A stretch of DNA of 64,000 bases from Neobacillus novalis NBRC 102450 (GCF_001591805.1 NZ_BCVP01000004.1:146277-210276); one strand, 5' to 3'; positions 54,301 through 62,444 are shown, counted from the first letter of the stretch. The notes: generated by a model not told the origin, from the letters alone. Program-made: numbers and translations.

Positions 54301-55597
54301 TAGCTTCTTTTTTAGGATTTAATAAATTTAATTCCTCAATATTTTTTTTATGCTGTGGATTATCAATTAGAGAATCTATCTTTTTACTAAATAAATCCAG
54401 CAAAGTACTAGTGCTATCTAATTCTTCTATAGTGTCCCATAATAACCTAATTAGGAGTATATCTTTTATTTCACTCATTAGTTTTCTATTCTCATTTTTC
54501 AATTGTTTAAAAATTTTAATCTTAGTTTCATCACCCTTTACTTTAAAAAATTCATCTATATATTTTTGATTTAAGTCCGCAACTTCATATTCGATCATGT
54601 CGTTGAAGTATGTTTTTGCTTTCATCCTATTTAAGTTTCCTAAACGACAGGAAAATATGATCTTACATGTATTATTTTTTTGTGCTAATTCATATATTTG
54701 ATAAAGTACTTTATCCGAAATTTCTTCACTTAATTCATCTAGTCCATCAAAAAGGTAAATAAAGTTAAATTCTTGATTATTAACTTTACTATCATTTTTT
54801 CTACTCCTAATAATGTTTTCGAAACTTTCAGTGGCACAGTTCTTTAAATTTACTAAGATAGGAATAGCATTATTAGTTATAAGTACATCTAACATTTCAT
54901 CTTCAGTGGATTTATCCAATCCGCCAAATACTTGTAATAATTTATGTATTAATATGCTTTTTCCCGAACCAGGATTTCCTAATACTAAAAAGGTCATTTG
55001 TTCTAATGAAAGAATTTTATCTGCAATACTTTCAATTTGATTTTTTTTTATATCTACAATAGGTAAATGAAGGTATTCAGATGATTGAATAAAAGTAGAT
55101 AGATTATGATTTACACTATTTTTAATAAAACTTAGATGATCACCTATTCCAAAGTAAAGTTGAGCTAAATCTAAATTTGAAGGTTGCAAAAGCATATTAA
55201 TGATAGTTTTATCTGTAATATATTCAATTTTGATTTTTTTTGCTCTTGCCCTCTTTTCAATATCGGACTCGGTCTCTGTTTTTTCACTTCCATTAAGGGT
55301 TCTGTCTTTATTTGAATAAATATATATTTTGTTAATATCCGGGTAATTTTCTATTGCTTTATCAATTGATTTCTTTATTTGTTGCCAATCAAATTTGCTT
55401 TCAAAAAGTTTTGCTTGAAACCCATATTTTTTACCTTTGACTTTGACTGGTTCTGTTTCAATACCTGGTTGATTTTGATAGGCATATATTTTCGAAACTT
55501 TTAAATCCCTACAAAAAAGATGCATGCATAAATCTTCAAATGTTTTTTGTTTACTTTCACCATTTAGTCCTAATTTAGACCAATCTATTTGTGGCAT
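51362..55597 (-). CDS. Nuclease-like NACHT (STAND) NTPase, candidate antiviral protein
   Basis: The 1,411-residue protein has three regions. Residues 1-150 look like a PD-(D/E)XK nuclease: FEDLCMHLF with Glu21, GIETEP (Glu47), then YGFQAKLF with Gln61 and Lys63. Residues about 165-480 are a NACHT NTPase: Walker A GNPGSGKS (207-214) and the NACHT Walker B FDGLDEL (283-289). The remaining 900 residues are helical and unrecognised, in the place of a ligand-sensing repeat domain. Known antiviral STAND proteins (Avs, bNACHT) share this effector-NTPase-sensor plan. Very AT-rich compared with the core genes. Followed by the GHKL ATPase gene. Confidence 0.85.
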   Translation of the reverse strand: MPQIDWSKLGLNGESKQKTFEDLCMHLFCRDLKVSKIYAYQNQPGIETEPVKVKGKKYGFQAKLFESKFDWQQIKKSIDKAIENYPDINKIYIYSNKDRTLNGSEKTETESDIEKRARAKKIKIEYITDKTIINMLLQPSNLDLAQLYFGIGDHLSFIKNSVNHNLSTFIQSSEYLHLPIVDIKKNQIESIADKILSLEQMTFLVLGNPGSGKSILIHKLLQVFGGLDKSTEDEMLDVLITNNAIPILVNLKNCATESFENIIRSRKNDSKVNNQEFNFIYLFDGLDELSEEISDKVLYQIYELAQKNNTCKIIFSCRLGNLNRMKAKTYFNDMIEYEVADLNQKYIDEFFKVKGDETKIKIFKQLKNENRKLMSEIKDILLIRLLWDTIEELDSTSTLLDLFSKKIDSLIDNPQHKKNIEELNLLNPKKEAIVELNQDISFEYQKRFQFSFSQKDLQDLIMEKYERIDYQSINKIINYMADLFFENSYLDNINAKMIFIYQHRRYQEYFFTQRLKMEYEKNPKILRELRVLSNREYLEELFLKYMRREYIKENNLPGLVELNLIDTYLGKNNSYGVDDDYYISSERFIPALISQNQENFNELFEDETLKIKDNLLINLTELTNQINQWNKDKNNYDLNSNLKKVWENGVPFLIRNIVLLWRAKKVQSAEKLIVQLETVKSLYNQNKIVEHLKKINKGQLNDPIWEEFESWIYYQIKINGVNVNDIYKQLIRKNSSRMSEVKGIYNNEEHGKEKLVKSFLRVCLQEKKEDIFELINQFDEYEFLCFLGILISKDYLSFFVTSYMIHSKIKSFVTQLPVEVVEKNSFILFYKKFFDINLSLNEINVARESLDKLEEKRGMDWVFYGTHINFAMFAFVLEKYTFEKFFKPRKGYSPHFYNELGLYSVLFTDFVSLLKGKKDIRSIVRDYIRYIDLTKGNEYGYYLKNEISYIWANIFAKSHIDYSSLNNLKNILIKKDCNIIPFSFYQELFRLNTNMFNALITESELKPLEESLISWSEDFPSFVDRCFDISAFFSNIDTNKSKFYFLKAINEGILRHGWHKDIIISYLLTDALRIIWDKNWVSKEVKKQYAVNVFNLTLRVSEITDGDHTWRGPYIVIDIVSSNDLELAEEFQYSLKTKSSKKISSLAISPILLSKVKSGFRIEEIEKGMEDYDYSYDYEGKPKPDYFEQKFVIYLAIAECELYTDEEKKIAFQKAYEQVERVNNYNLRYAFRDEDFRIEKDIYEKLCKKYNKPINLELSKQGDNKKKPKITEDQFIEEIKNSNTKKQLQGKFKKLNNYNNGIVLKKYKSWEILVNKNYDVFSNIELFLNYLKENHFPSTDFWTTNSEYLHLGLAVALKDVNTRQETLTYLYENSGHGGFVNIIKAYSVLNDKNNCLALFDRYLKFCDLIVN

Positions 55598-55617
55598 TTA
55601 GTAACCCCCCCAATATG

Positions 55618-55687
55618 AATGATATAAGAAATGTATCATTAATATTCTAGTCTACCATAATTATACAGGCCTAATCACATTTATGAA
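55618..55687 (-). promoter_or_regulatory. Promoter and operator-like repeat of the NACHT gene
   Basis: On the minus strand TTCATA (55682-55687) and TATAAT (55660-55665) are 16 bp apart. AATGATA-N9-TATCATT (55618-55640) lies about where transcription should begin. Confidence 0.5.
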
Positions 55688-55924
55688 ACGTATACTTTTC
55701 AACTCCAAAAGGGGGTTTTGGTACCGTTGATAAAAGAGACACTCCCCTCGTTATTTCTAAGCTCGTTCACTTTTTTTCAAAAAAGGTAGGGCGTACTGCA
55801 GGCAGGAAGGCGAGCAGTCCAGGTCCAACCCTCACTACCCACTCTCACTTACTTACAACTACTTCAACAAAGACTTACTCCTTGTCAATCTACTTCAACA
55901 ATAGCTTCATTCATCATCTAAGTC
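55688..55924. other. Noncoding region behind the NACHT promoter
   Basis: About 240 bases, unusually GC-rich for the element around 55785-55830, with two direct copies of CTACTTCAACAA at 55859 and 55890. No gene is supported. Confidence 0.4.
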
Positions 55925-56152
55925 TTAGAGGAATTGACGAATGAAACCATAGCTTACCTCGTCACACCCCATGCTTCTTAACATTAGATTAATACGATCT
56001 AACACATTCATTCTACTTCTCTTAATGCTTCTCCATTGAAGCAACTCTGAATAGGCTTTAGCAAGAATTGCTGCTGCTGCAAACTTAAATTGTTCTTCGC
56101 CAATATCTTTTCTTAGTAACATCAAATAGTTTAACTTTTCATCTCTTTGCAT
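55925..56152 (-). CDS. Hypothetical small protein of element 2
   Basis: The 75-residue basic helical protein (start MQRDEKLNYLMLLRKDIGEE) has AAAGGGG before its ATG. Unrecognised. It lies between the tail-tube and NACHT genes on the same strand but is separated from both by noncoding DNA. Confidence 0.55.
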   Translation of the reverse strand: MQRDEKLNYLMLLRKDIGEEQFKFAAAAILAKAYSELLQWRSIKRSRMNVLDRINLMLRSMGCDEVSYGFIRQFL

Positions 56153-56300
56153 ATCACCATCCCCTTTCTATTGTTGTATCTACCTTATTGATTTATATCT
56201 GATAGTAGAAATATGCTGTATAGCCGTTGCAGAAATATCTGCTGTCCCGTTTATTAGTAATGGCTAATATATCTGCTATTCTATTTATGGATAAGAAAGA

Positions 56301-56319
56301 CTAAGAGCAGGGCTCTTAG
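56301..56319 (-). terminator. Terminator of the tail-tube gene
   Basis: CTAAGAGC-agg-GCTCTTAG is a perfect 8-bp stem; the minus-strand tail is TCTTTCTT. Confidence 0.7.
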
Positions 56320-56330
56320 CCTATATGATA

Positions 56331-56738
56331 TTAAGCTCCAGCTTTAACTTCTAATGCTCCACTACCTTGTAAGCTAATAGAGTATGTTACTAAATCATCA
56401 TAAGGAAATTCTAAGCTAAAATCAGTAATTGTTGTTTCTCCACGATATTTTGTACCAGATGGCAATTCAATGTAGACAACGACATTTTCTGAATTGATGA
56501 ATGCTTTCTCTAATAGACCATAAGCAACATCAGATTCAATGTATGCTCCATCACAATCAATACTCCACTCTTTAAATCCAGCTAAAGACTCTTTCCAAAA
56601 TCCTGCTGTATCTTTTGAAGTTGCATCAATAGTTTCAGCAGAACGAGAAAGGGTTGCATTTCTCTGTCCTGCTAGAATCTTACCCGTTGCAGAGTCTTCA
56701 ATATACACCTTGCATTTCATCCCGGTCATTTTAGACAT
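56331..56738 (-). CDS. Phage major tail tube protein (TP901-1-like)
   Basis: The 135-residue protein reads like a siphophage tail-tube subunit: GQRNATLSRSAETIDATSKDTAGFWKE, then the CDGAYIES and YRGETTITDFSLEFPYDD blocks. It would polymerise into the tail tube of a long non-contractile or related tail. It has its own AAGAGGT ribosome site and terminator, unlike the long late operons of phages. Confidence 0.8.
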   Translation of the reverse strand: MSKMTGMKCKVYIEDSATGKILAGQRNATLSRSAETIDATSKDTAGFWKESLAGFKEWSIDCDGAYIESDVAYGLLEKAFINSENVVVYIELPSGTKYRGETTITDFSLEFPYDDLVTYSISLQGSGALEVKAGA

Positions 56739-56762
56739 TTCTATTACCTCTTTCTTATAAAG

Positions 56763-56792
56763 TAAAAAAAGAGAGCAGAATAATCTACTCTC
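56763..56792 (-). terminator. Terminator of the capsid gene
   Basis: Minus strand GAGAG, a 12-base loop and CTCTC are followed by TTTTTTTACT, in the gap between capsid and tail genes. Confidence 0.65.
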
Positions 56793-56827
56793 AAGATTTG
56801 TGAAACGTTTTACATAAATAGTTATAA

Positions 56828-58372
56828 TTAAGCAGTTACTGTTAATTTAGCTAGTACTTCTGGATTAAATACAGCTCCATCGCAATACATGTCATGGACG
56901 AGCAAGCGTGTCCCCGACAAAGCATTCTTAGTGTCTGTAATCATTTGAAGACCAGACTCACCTTTGATCATTACACCGTAACCAAGTCCTACGTTTCCAA
57001 AAACAATTGGATTTGTTGCAGTAAGTGAATTAGTTACGATAACTTCTGCACCGAATAAAGTGTATGTTAACTTACCGTTGACAAATCCATTCTGCATATA
57101 AAAATGACCGGCTGCATCTTTCAATTTAGAAATTATATTAAATGCTTCTCGTTGCATATAGAATGCAGAACCCGACAGATAATCCGGATGAATTGAATTG
57201 TAAATGTCCATTAGTTGATCTACACCAACTGAATTAATGTTAGCAACTTCAACATTTGCAATTTCTTTATCATGAACAATTCCACGAAACTCTTCTGCTG
57301 AGTTACCTGTAAAGATAGACTTTTCAATTGTCTTACCAACTCGACGAGCTAACAAATCAGCAACATAACCAACAATGTTAGTAGCGGAATCGTGAATTAA
57401 TTGATTTGTTAATGAAATTGCGGCACCGACCCTTTTTTGTTCTAATTTAACTTCGCCAATTGAAATTGCCATTTCCCGAACATCTTGACCTTCACCAACA
57501 AATCCTGCTTGATCTGTACTAGTCTCTCTTGGAATTTTCAATGAACCAGCAACAGTTTGAAACTTACGAGCTCGACCGAATACTGGGGCAGTTTCCTCAA
57601 GTTTCTTAATAATTTCTTGATGAACATTTTCTGGAACTAACTGACTACCATTTTGAAGAGTCTGAAGTGCTCTTTCTTCTCCTCGAAAATATTCTTCCAC
57701 TTGTCTGCACTCAGCATTTCGTTTCTCTGCTGCTTCTGTTTCTTTCGTCTTCACATATCTAAATTCAGTTTTCATATTGTTTGTTTTCTCCTCATTTTTA
57801 TTGACGGAAGATTCCGTCTTTTTATTCAACAACTTTACATTTGATGGAATTTCAACTTCTTCTACGAGTTCAATACCTCTGGCAGCAATAGATGATTGAG
57901 AATAAGCTGGGTCTTTTACAACGCTGACTTCAAACAACTCAAGTTCCTCAATAGTTCGCTCATAAAGACCATCACCAAGAGATTTCCAAGAATCTTTAAC
58001 AGTACGGAAACCAAATGACATATTTCTGAGAATTCCAGAATTGATTAATTCGTAATAATCTTTACCCCAGGAAGTAGATGCAATTTTTGCAGATATAAAA
58101 AGACCTTGCTCATCTTCTAGCAGTTCCAATGAACCGTTTCGAGTTGAAGCAAGGATTAATTTGCTGTTATGCTCTGCTAAGAAATCAATGTCCCTATGAG
58201 CATTTTGAATAGCTTTAGAAAATGCGCCTTTGGCAATCTTCTCTTTAAATCTCTTAGTAGTTCCAAGGACATTGCTTAATTGACCAGTTTTGTTAACATA
58301 ACCTGAGACTGTCAATGAAGCATCTTTATTAGCACGTAACTTAGTGCTTTGAAAACGCAATTCTATTTTCAT
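56828..58372 (-). CDS. Fused HK97-family prohead protease and major capsid protein
   Basis: The 514-residue protein joins a prohead protease (about residues 1-190; FLAEHNSKLILAST with the catalytic His, MSFGFRTV with the Ser) to an HK97-fold capsid protein (about 210-510; PRETSTDQAGFVGEGQDV; GAAISLTNQLIHDSA). Between them is a charged linker near 190-235 that could be the scaffold-like delta region. Fusions of this type occur in some phages and phage satellites. ATG at 58372 follows GGAGGTG. It stands alone between terminators. Confidence 0.88.
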   Translation of the reverse strand: MKIELRFQSTKLRANKDASLTVSGYVNKTGQLSNVLGTTKRFKEKIAKGAFSKAIQNAHRDIDFLAEHNSKLILASTRNGSLELLEDEQGLFISAKIASTSWGKDYYELINSGILRNMSFGFRTVKDSWKSLGDGLYERTIEELELFEVSVVKDPAYSQSSIAARGIELVEEVEIPSNVKLLNKKTESSVNKNEEKTNNMKTEFRYVKTKETEAAEKRNAECRQVEEYFRGEERALQTLQNGSQLVPENVHQEIIKKLEETAPVFGRARKFQTVAGSLKIPRETSTDQAGFVGEGQDVREMAISIGEVKLEQKRVGAAISLTNQLIHDSATNIVGYVADLLARRVGKTIEKSIFTGNSAEEFRGIVHDKEIANVEVANINSVGVDQLMDIYNSIHPDYLSGSAFYMQREAFNIISKLKDAAGHFYMQNGFVNGKLTYTLFGAEVIVTNSLTATNPIVFGNVGLGYGVMIKGESGLQMITDTKNALSGTRLLVHDMYCDGAVFNPEVLAKLTVTA

Positions 58373-58960
58373 TAACTCTTTCACCTCCGAAATTATTTAG
58401 TTGCTCTTAAAAGCAAACTTGAAAAATGGTAAAAAAAATAGACGCTCCCGAAGGAACGCCTTTCAAATAAGAAAAGAATCAACAAGAAAAAATTGAAAAT
58501 CGATAGGAAAGATAGAACTCATTCTGTTGTTCATATATTTTAGTAGCTACATTATAGTAGCCCAAGATTGTATTTGTTTAAAAAGCAAAAGAGAGCTGGA
58601 AATAGGATTAACCAACTCTCAAGACAAAGGATTTGATTACTTAGCTAAGGAATCAAAAGCAATAAAAGAAAAACGAACACTCAACTACGAAATTGTAAAT
58701 CACAGAACTGAGAAAGAGGTGCTCGGAGTAAACACCTCTCTATTATTAATTATATACAAATGGAAGATTTAAGACGAAGTATTGCTCATAAAAACAATTT
58801 TTATATCTCTATTAATAATATATATAACTGGAAGATTCTGTACAACTTTCACTTTATTTTTGAAATTTCTTCTGAACAAATAAGCTTTGCTTATTTGTAA
58901 AAGTTAAATATTTTTATTTAAGTTTTATTAATTAAGTATTATTAATTAAATATTAATACT
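58373..58960. other. Noncoding AT-rich region next to the iteron array
   Basis: No supported gene. From about 58740 it becomes extremely AT-rich, with repeated ATTATTAATTA-type strings and a duplicated TGGAAGATT. Together with the adjacent iterons it could be a replication origin with an unwinding region. Confidence 0.45.
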
Positions 58961-59043
58961 GTGTACTTATTACACTAATCAAGTGTTATTTTTACACTAT
59001 CAAAGTGTAATTTTTACATTACTGTAGTGTATTTATTACACTA
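58961..59043. repeat. Four palindromic iterons, 22-bp period
   Basis: Imperfect copies of TAGTGTA-N5-TACACTA centre at 58968, 58990, 59012 and 59034, exactly 22 bp apart. The last is perfect with 7-bp arms. The array ends 26 bp before the HTH gene stop. Confidence 0.75.
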
Positions 59044-59068
59044 ATCTGTCCAAATAAAAAATGACCGC

Positions 59069-59467
59069 TTACAAAGCGATCATTTCAACAAATTCTTCTG
59101 GTGCAAGTTCTTCTTCTTCTTTACTTAAAGGATTAATTGCAACAGGAAAATAAACCACGTATTTGTTTACAGCGTTTCTGTCATTTGATTGTTTTTCTCG
59201 TATGACTTTAACGAGTCTTTTTTCTTCTAATAGTTCAATCGCTGAAACAACAGTTTTATTACTCCCGATTCCTAAATCTTTTTGTATGGTACTAATAGAT
59301 GGGAAAGCGTAACATTTAGTCGTATTATACCGATGGTTTAAATAACTATAGACCATATAAGCTGTTGCTTTTCCTTTTAAAATATAGAACACATTGTTTG
59401 AAATTTGAGTAAAGTTACTGTCCAGCTTGTCAATTCTTCTAAATCTAAATTTCATTTTTTCTCTCAT
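59069..59467 (-). CDS. Helix-turn-helix DNA-binding protein (Rep-like N-domain)
   Basis: The 132-residue protein has a winged-helix pattern (CYAFPSISTIQKDLGIGSNKTVVSAIELLEEKRLVKV), like HTH domains of replication initiators. The region before it (YMVYSYLNHRYN) matches the usual start of such domains. The four 22-bp palindromes next to it are candidate binding sites. ATG follows GGGGGA. Confidence 0.65.
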   Translation of the reverse strand: MREKMKFRFRRIDKLDSNFTQISNNVFYILKGKATAYMVYSYLNHRYNTTKCYAFPSISTIQKDLGIGSNKTVVSAIELLEEKRLVKVIREKQSNDRNAVNKYVVYFPVAINPLSKEEEELAPEEFVEMIAL

Positions 59468-59657
59468 AGTTGATTTCCCCCGTTTGTTTTATTTCTCTCA
59501 CAATGTATTTATATACCGTTCACGAAAAACGTAAATCAAACGGAGAAAAAAGTTGTTATAAAATGAGAATTTTATTCATTGATAAATGATTAACATAATT
59601 TTGCTAATGGTATAATTATATAAGGAGTCATTAAGTTGACCGATGGGAGGAGATATT

Positions 59658-60515
59658 ATGCCTTTTCTTTTAGGGGAAATACCAGCAGTTGTTACAACGT
59701 ACATTTCTAAGCAGTGGGATACCTTTATTTCAAATTTTGCTTTGTTTGCTGCATTAGGTGTTGTACTTTACTTTATTTTTCAGAAAGCCGTCGAACATCG
59801 ATTCCAGAGCCAATTAACTAAACTTAAAGGAACAGTAGACGAGGAAGTACAAGGAAAATTAATCTCCTTAAAGGGCGACGTTGACCATGATGTACAATCG
59901 AAAATAGAAAATTTGAGAAGTACTCAACAAAATAAATTGGAGTCTTTAAAACTTGAGCATCAAAAGATGTTATTAAACTTTGAAACATTCAATAGTAAAC
60001 AAAACGAACGATACCCACAACTGTATTTCTTAACCGAGCAAGCATTAGGGTATATTACATATTTAAGGGGAATTCAAAGTTTCCCCACTTTTGAAAACGC
60101 AGCTATAGAAGATGTAAAAACCTATTGTGAAGTAATAGAAATGAATACAGGAGATTGTAATAGAATTCTTGCTTTATGGGAACAAGATAAAGATAAAGCT
60201 ATTTCAGAAATACACAAACTAAAAAAAATCATTGACTACAATAGAGCTGAAAATAAATGGTATGAAGCAAACGATTATCTAATTTATAATGAGCTATATT
60301 TCTCTGATGAAGTCACCGATCACTCAAGAAAATTGTTAGACCTAATGTATAAATATTGGTTAAATTTAAATCCAGTTTATCATAATCCTATTTTCTCGGC
60401 TGACTTAAGGGAAATGAGGAAGGACAACTCCGTTATAAAACAAGAAATAGATGAACAAAGAAAAATATGGAAGGCCATTATGAAAAAGGAAGTTTCCGGA
60501 TTACCGACAGCATAA
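59658..60515 (+). CDS. Membrane-anchored coiled-coil protein of element 2
   Basis: The 285-residue protein has one membrane helix (about residues 25-45), then a long coiled coil (about 50-115) with internal repetition (KLKGTVDEEVQGKL / SLKGDVDHDVQSKI), then a helical cytoplasmic domain. Unrecognised. ATG at 59658 follows GGAGGAG. It is the only large plus-strand gene here and ends in a terminator, so it is an independent cargo unit; membrane-linked defence or exclusion is possible but not shown. Confidence 0.6.
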   Translation: MPFLLGEIPAVVTTYISKQWDTFISNFALFAALGVVLYFIFQKAVEHRFQSQLTKLKGTVDEEVQGKLISLKGDVDHDVQSKIENLRSTQQNKLESLKLEHQKMLLNFETFNSKQNERYPQLYFLTEQALGYITYLRGIQSFPTFENAAIEDVKTYCEVIEMNTGDCNRILALWEQDKDKAISEIHKLKKIIDYNRAENKWYEANDYLIYNELYFSDEVTDHSRKLLDLMYKYWLNLNPVYHNPIFSADLREMRKDNSVIKQEIDEQRKIWKAIMKKEVSGLPTA

Positions 60516-60529
60516 TCAAGAAAAGCCGT

Positions 60530-60560
60530 AAAAGGACCTGAATGGTCCTTTTGTTTTTTT
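60530..60560 (+). terminator. Terminator of the coiled-coil gene
   Basis: AAAAGGACC-tgaat-GGTCCTTTT is a perfect 9-bp stem followed by GTTTTTTT. Confidence 0.85.
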
Positions 60561-60605
60561 GATAAATAAAATAAGGATTTTATGTACAAAAAATAAGACC
60601 GAGCA

Positions 60606-60809
60606 CTAAGCCCGACCTCCTATAAAATATCTCCTACCTTCATGAATAATAAATTTTGGAATCCAATTTTCATCCTTTAACCCTTTTTCAATTGCGTTTT
60701 TAATAACCATTTCCTTTGTATATCCTCTTTTAATAAACTCTGCTTTACAACCATTCCAAGCCCCTTGAGCAAATTCCGTACAAATTTCGATAATTTCGTT
60801 CCTATTCAT
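60606..60809 (-). CDS. Hypothetical small protein of element 2
   Basis: The 67-residue protein (MNRNEIIEICTEFAQGAWNG) has GGAGGT before the ATG at 60809; the longer upstream frame has no ribosome site. Unrecognised; no membrane segment. Confidence 0.6.
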   Translation of the reverse strand: MNRNEIIEICTEFAQGAWNGCKAEFIKRGYTKEMVIKNAIEKGLKDENWIPKFIIHEGRRYFIGGRA

Positions 60810-60925
60810 AAATGAATACCTCCAAATTTTGATACTACTATTATTCAAAAAACCGAGCGAGTGTAAATCAAAATTCGAAAATAATTCGTGGTAATTAATT
60901 CCTCTCATTTTAAGACCATAAAAAA

Positions 60926-60952
60926 GAGAGATAATATATTTCATTATCTCTC
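60926..60952 (-). terminator. Terminator of the 83-residue ORF
   Basis: GAGAGATAAT and ATTATCTCTC form a perfect 10-bp stem with a 7-base loop; the minus-strand tail is TTTTTT. Confidence 0.75.
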
Positions 60953-61004
60953 AAGTTTCTGTTCAATCCGGGTTAAATATGAGCTTCTAAGGGCTACAAT
61001 ATAC

Positions 61005-61256
61005 TCACTCTTTATTATTTTGTTTTACTAATTGTAGCTCTATAAGATCTAACTTCCGTCCCAATGAATAATATTGCTCCCGAAGTTCTTTTCCCAATAC
61101 TCCAAGCTCTTTCTCAATAGCATCTACCTTTCCTTCTATGACAGCAATCCTTCGACCAAAAACTGAATCAATTTTATCGTACTGTTCATGAATACCTAAC
61201 ACCATTTGACGGTTAACTTTAACTATTTCATTTACAATAAATTTATCAGTGCTCAT
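61005..61256 (-). CDS. Hypothetical coiled-coil small protein
   Basis: The 83-residue protein has heptad-like spacing throughout (IAVIEGKVDAIEKELGVLGK). ATG at 61256 follows GAGGGG at 8 bases. Unrecognised. Co-directional with the replication-like gene 150 bp upstream. Confidence 0.6.
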   Translation of the reverse strand: MSTDKFIVNEIVKVNRQMVLGIHEQYDKIDSVFGRRIAVIEGKVDAIEKELGVLGKELREQYYSLGRKLDLIELQLVKQNNKE

Positions 61257-61311
61257 ATACAATTCCCCTCTCCAAAATTTTATTAATATCAGCCCATAAG
61301 GGGCATTTTAT

Positions 61312-61345
61312 GAGAGATAAATAAAAATATATTATCTCTCTTTTT
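61312..61345 (+). terminator. Hairpin with T-tail in the gap before the 83-residue ORF
   Basis: GAGAGATAA and TTATCTCTC pair and are followed by TTTTT on the plus strand. It repeats the stem at 60926, but no plus-strand gene is seen upstream. Confidence 0.45.
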
Positions 61346-61412
61346 ATGTGCAACACAGGACAAACAGGAGCTTCAGTGAGCTATTCTAATTAATAACTCT
61401 TACGGTAACTGG

Positions 61413-62297
61413 TCATTGTTCTAACCAGTTATAGAACGGAACAGGATTTCTATTAGCTTCTTGTTCTGGATATAAGGATTCTAGAATTTTTCTGTCTGAA
61501 CGAGCAATAGAACTTTTCTTGATTTCTAAAGCTGCCTTATCTTTTGCTCGTCTTAATTCAAGTTCATTTTCTTTATTCGTTAAAGCTGTTATAAAGTAAT
61601 CCCTGAAATTATTAACTTGACCTTGAGCATGTTTATCTTTGACTTTTCGTAAGACAGAATTAAAGGTTCTTTTAGATATATCATCTTTAACTGATTCCCA
61701 AATCGAATTAATTAATTCATTATTGATAGGATTAATAGCTTCGGTCGAACTTGTTCGCTTATCATCATCAATAATATTGTTTTCTTTAATTTTTTCTTTT
61801 TTATTTTTCTTTTTAATATTCGACACCTTTTGGCAATTATTGTCGTCACCTTTTGGCAACTCTAATCTTTCCCTTTGGTCAAGATTGAAGGTACTTCTTG
61901 ATGGCGATGAGTCAGGATTTGGCGGTGTGTTCAGTTCTTCCCTTTTGTCAGAACTGGAAAGTAGTTCTTTGACAATTTTAATTGTAATATGAAAATGTCT
62001 TTTTTGCGGCACTCCCATGTTTCTGGTTTCTATGTAACCAGCATCCTCTAAATCTTTAACAGCTTTCATTTGCTGTTTGTATGAAAGAGCTGTTTCTTCA
62101 TCTAAAGTCTCAATTGTTAGGAAGAAATATTCTTTGTTGTCTCTAATCGTTAGCATACCTTTACTTCCGAAAGATTCATAACTTGAACATAACTGACCAA
62201 AAATAATTGCTCCATTGACTGACACTTTGTGAGCCAGTTCTTTGTTATACATCACAAAGCCTTTGCCACTTAAAACTGACATTAAATTCAAATTCAT
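61413..62297 (-). CDS. Replication-initiation-like HTH protein of element 2
   Basis: The 294-residue protein has an N-terminal winged-helix region (MYNKELAHKVSVNGAIIFGQL; LSYKQQMKAVKDLEDAGYIETR), a polar linker with a Lys-rich stretch (KKKNKKEKIKE) and a C-terminal helical domain, as in plasmid or phage replication initiators of DnaD-like type. Strong AAAAGGAG before ATG. It lies 147 bp downstream of the integrase gene on the same strand. Confidence 0.65.
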   Translation of the reverse strand: MNLNLMSVLSGKGFVMYNKELAHKVSVNGAIIFGQLCSSYESFGSKGMLTIRDNKEYFFLTIETLDEETALSYKQQMKAVKDLEDAGYIETRNMGVPQKRHFHITIKIVKELLSSSDKREELNTPPNPDSSPSRSTFNLDQRERLELPKGDDNNCQKVSNIKKKNKKEKIKENNIIDDDKRTSSTEAINPINNELINSIWESVKDDISKRTFNSVLRKVKDKHAQGQVNNFRDYFITALTNKENELELRRAKDKAALEIKKSSIARSDRKILESLYPEQEANRNPVPFYNWLEQ

Positions 62298-62376
62298 TTC
62301 TCTTCTCCTTTTGACATAACAAAAGAAGACATGCTAATATTTTAATAGCAGAGGTCAATCTTCTGTGTGTTGTTTT

Positions 62377-62406
62377 GAGGGGTTATGGACCGCGAATCCG
62401 CCCCTC
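62377..62406. other. Hairpin between integrase and replication genes
   Basis: GAGGGG and CCCCTC pair, with an inner GGA/TCC. It may end integrase transcription or fold in the leader of the replication gene. Confidence 0.45.
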
Positions 62407-62444
62407 TTTTATATATTATATATAGCAAACATACGTTCGTAAAA

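Noticed and set aside
58527..58772. 81-codon plus-strand ORF beside the capsid gene
   Set aside because: It starts with TTG without a ribosome site and runs into AT-rich repeats; composition looks like chance.
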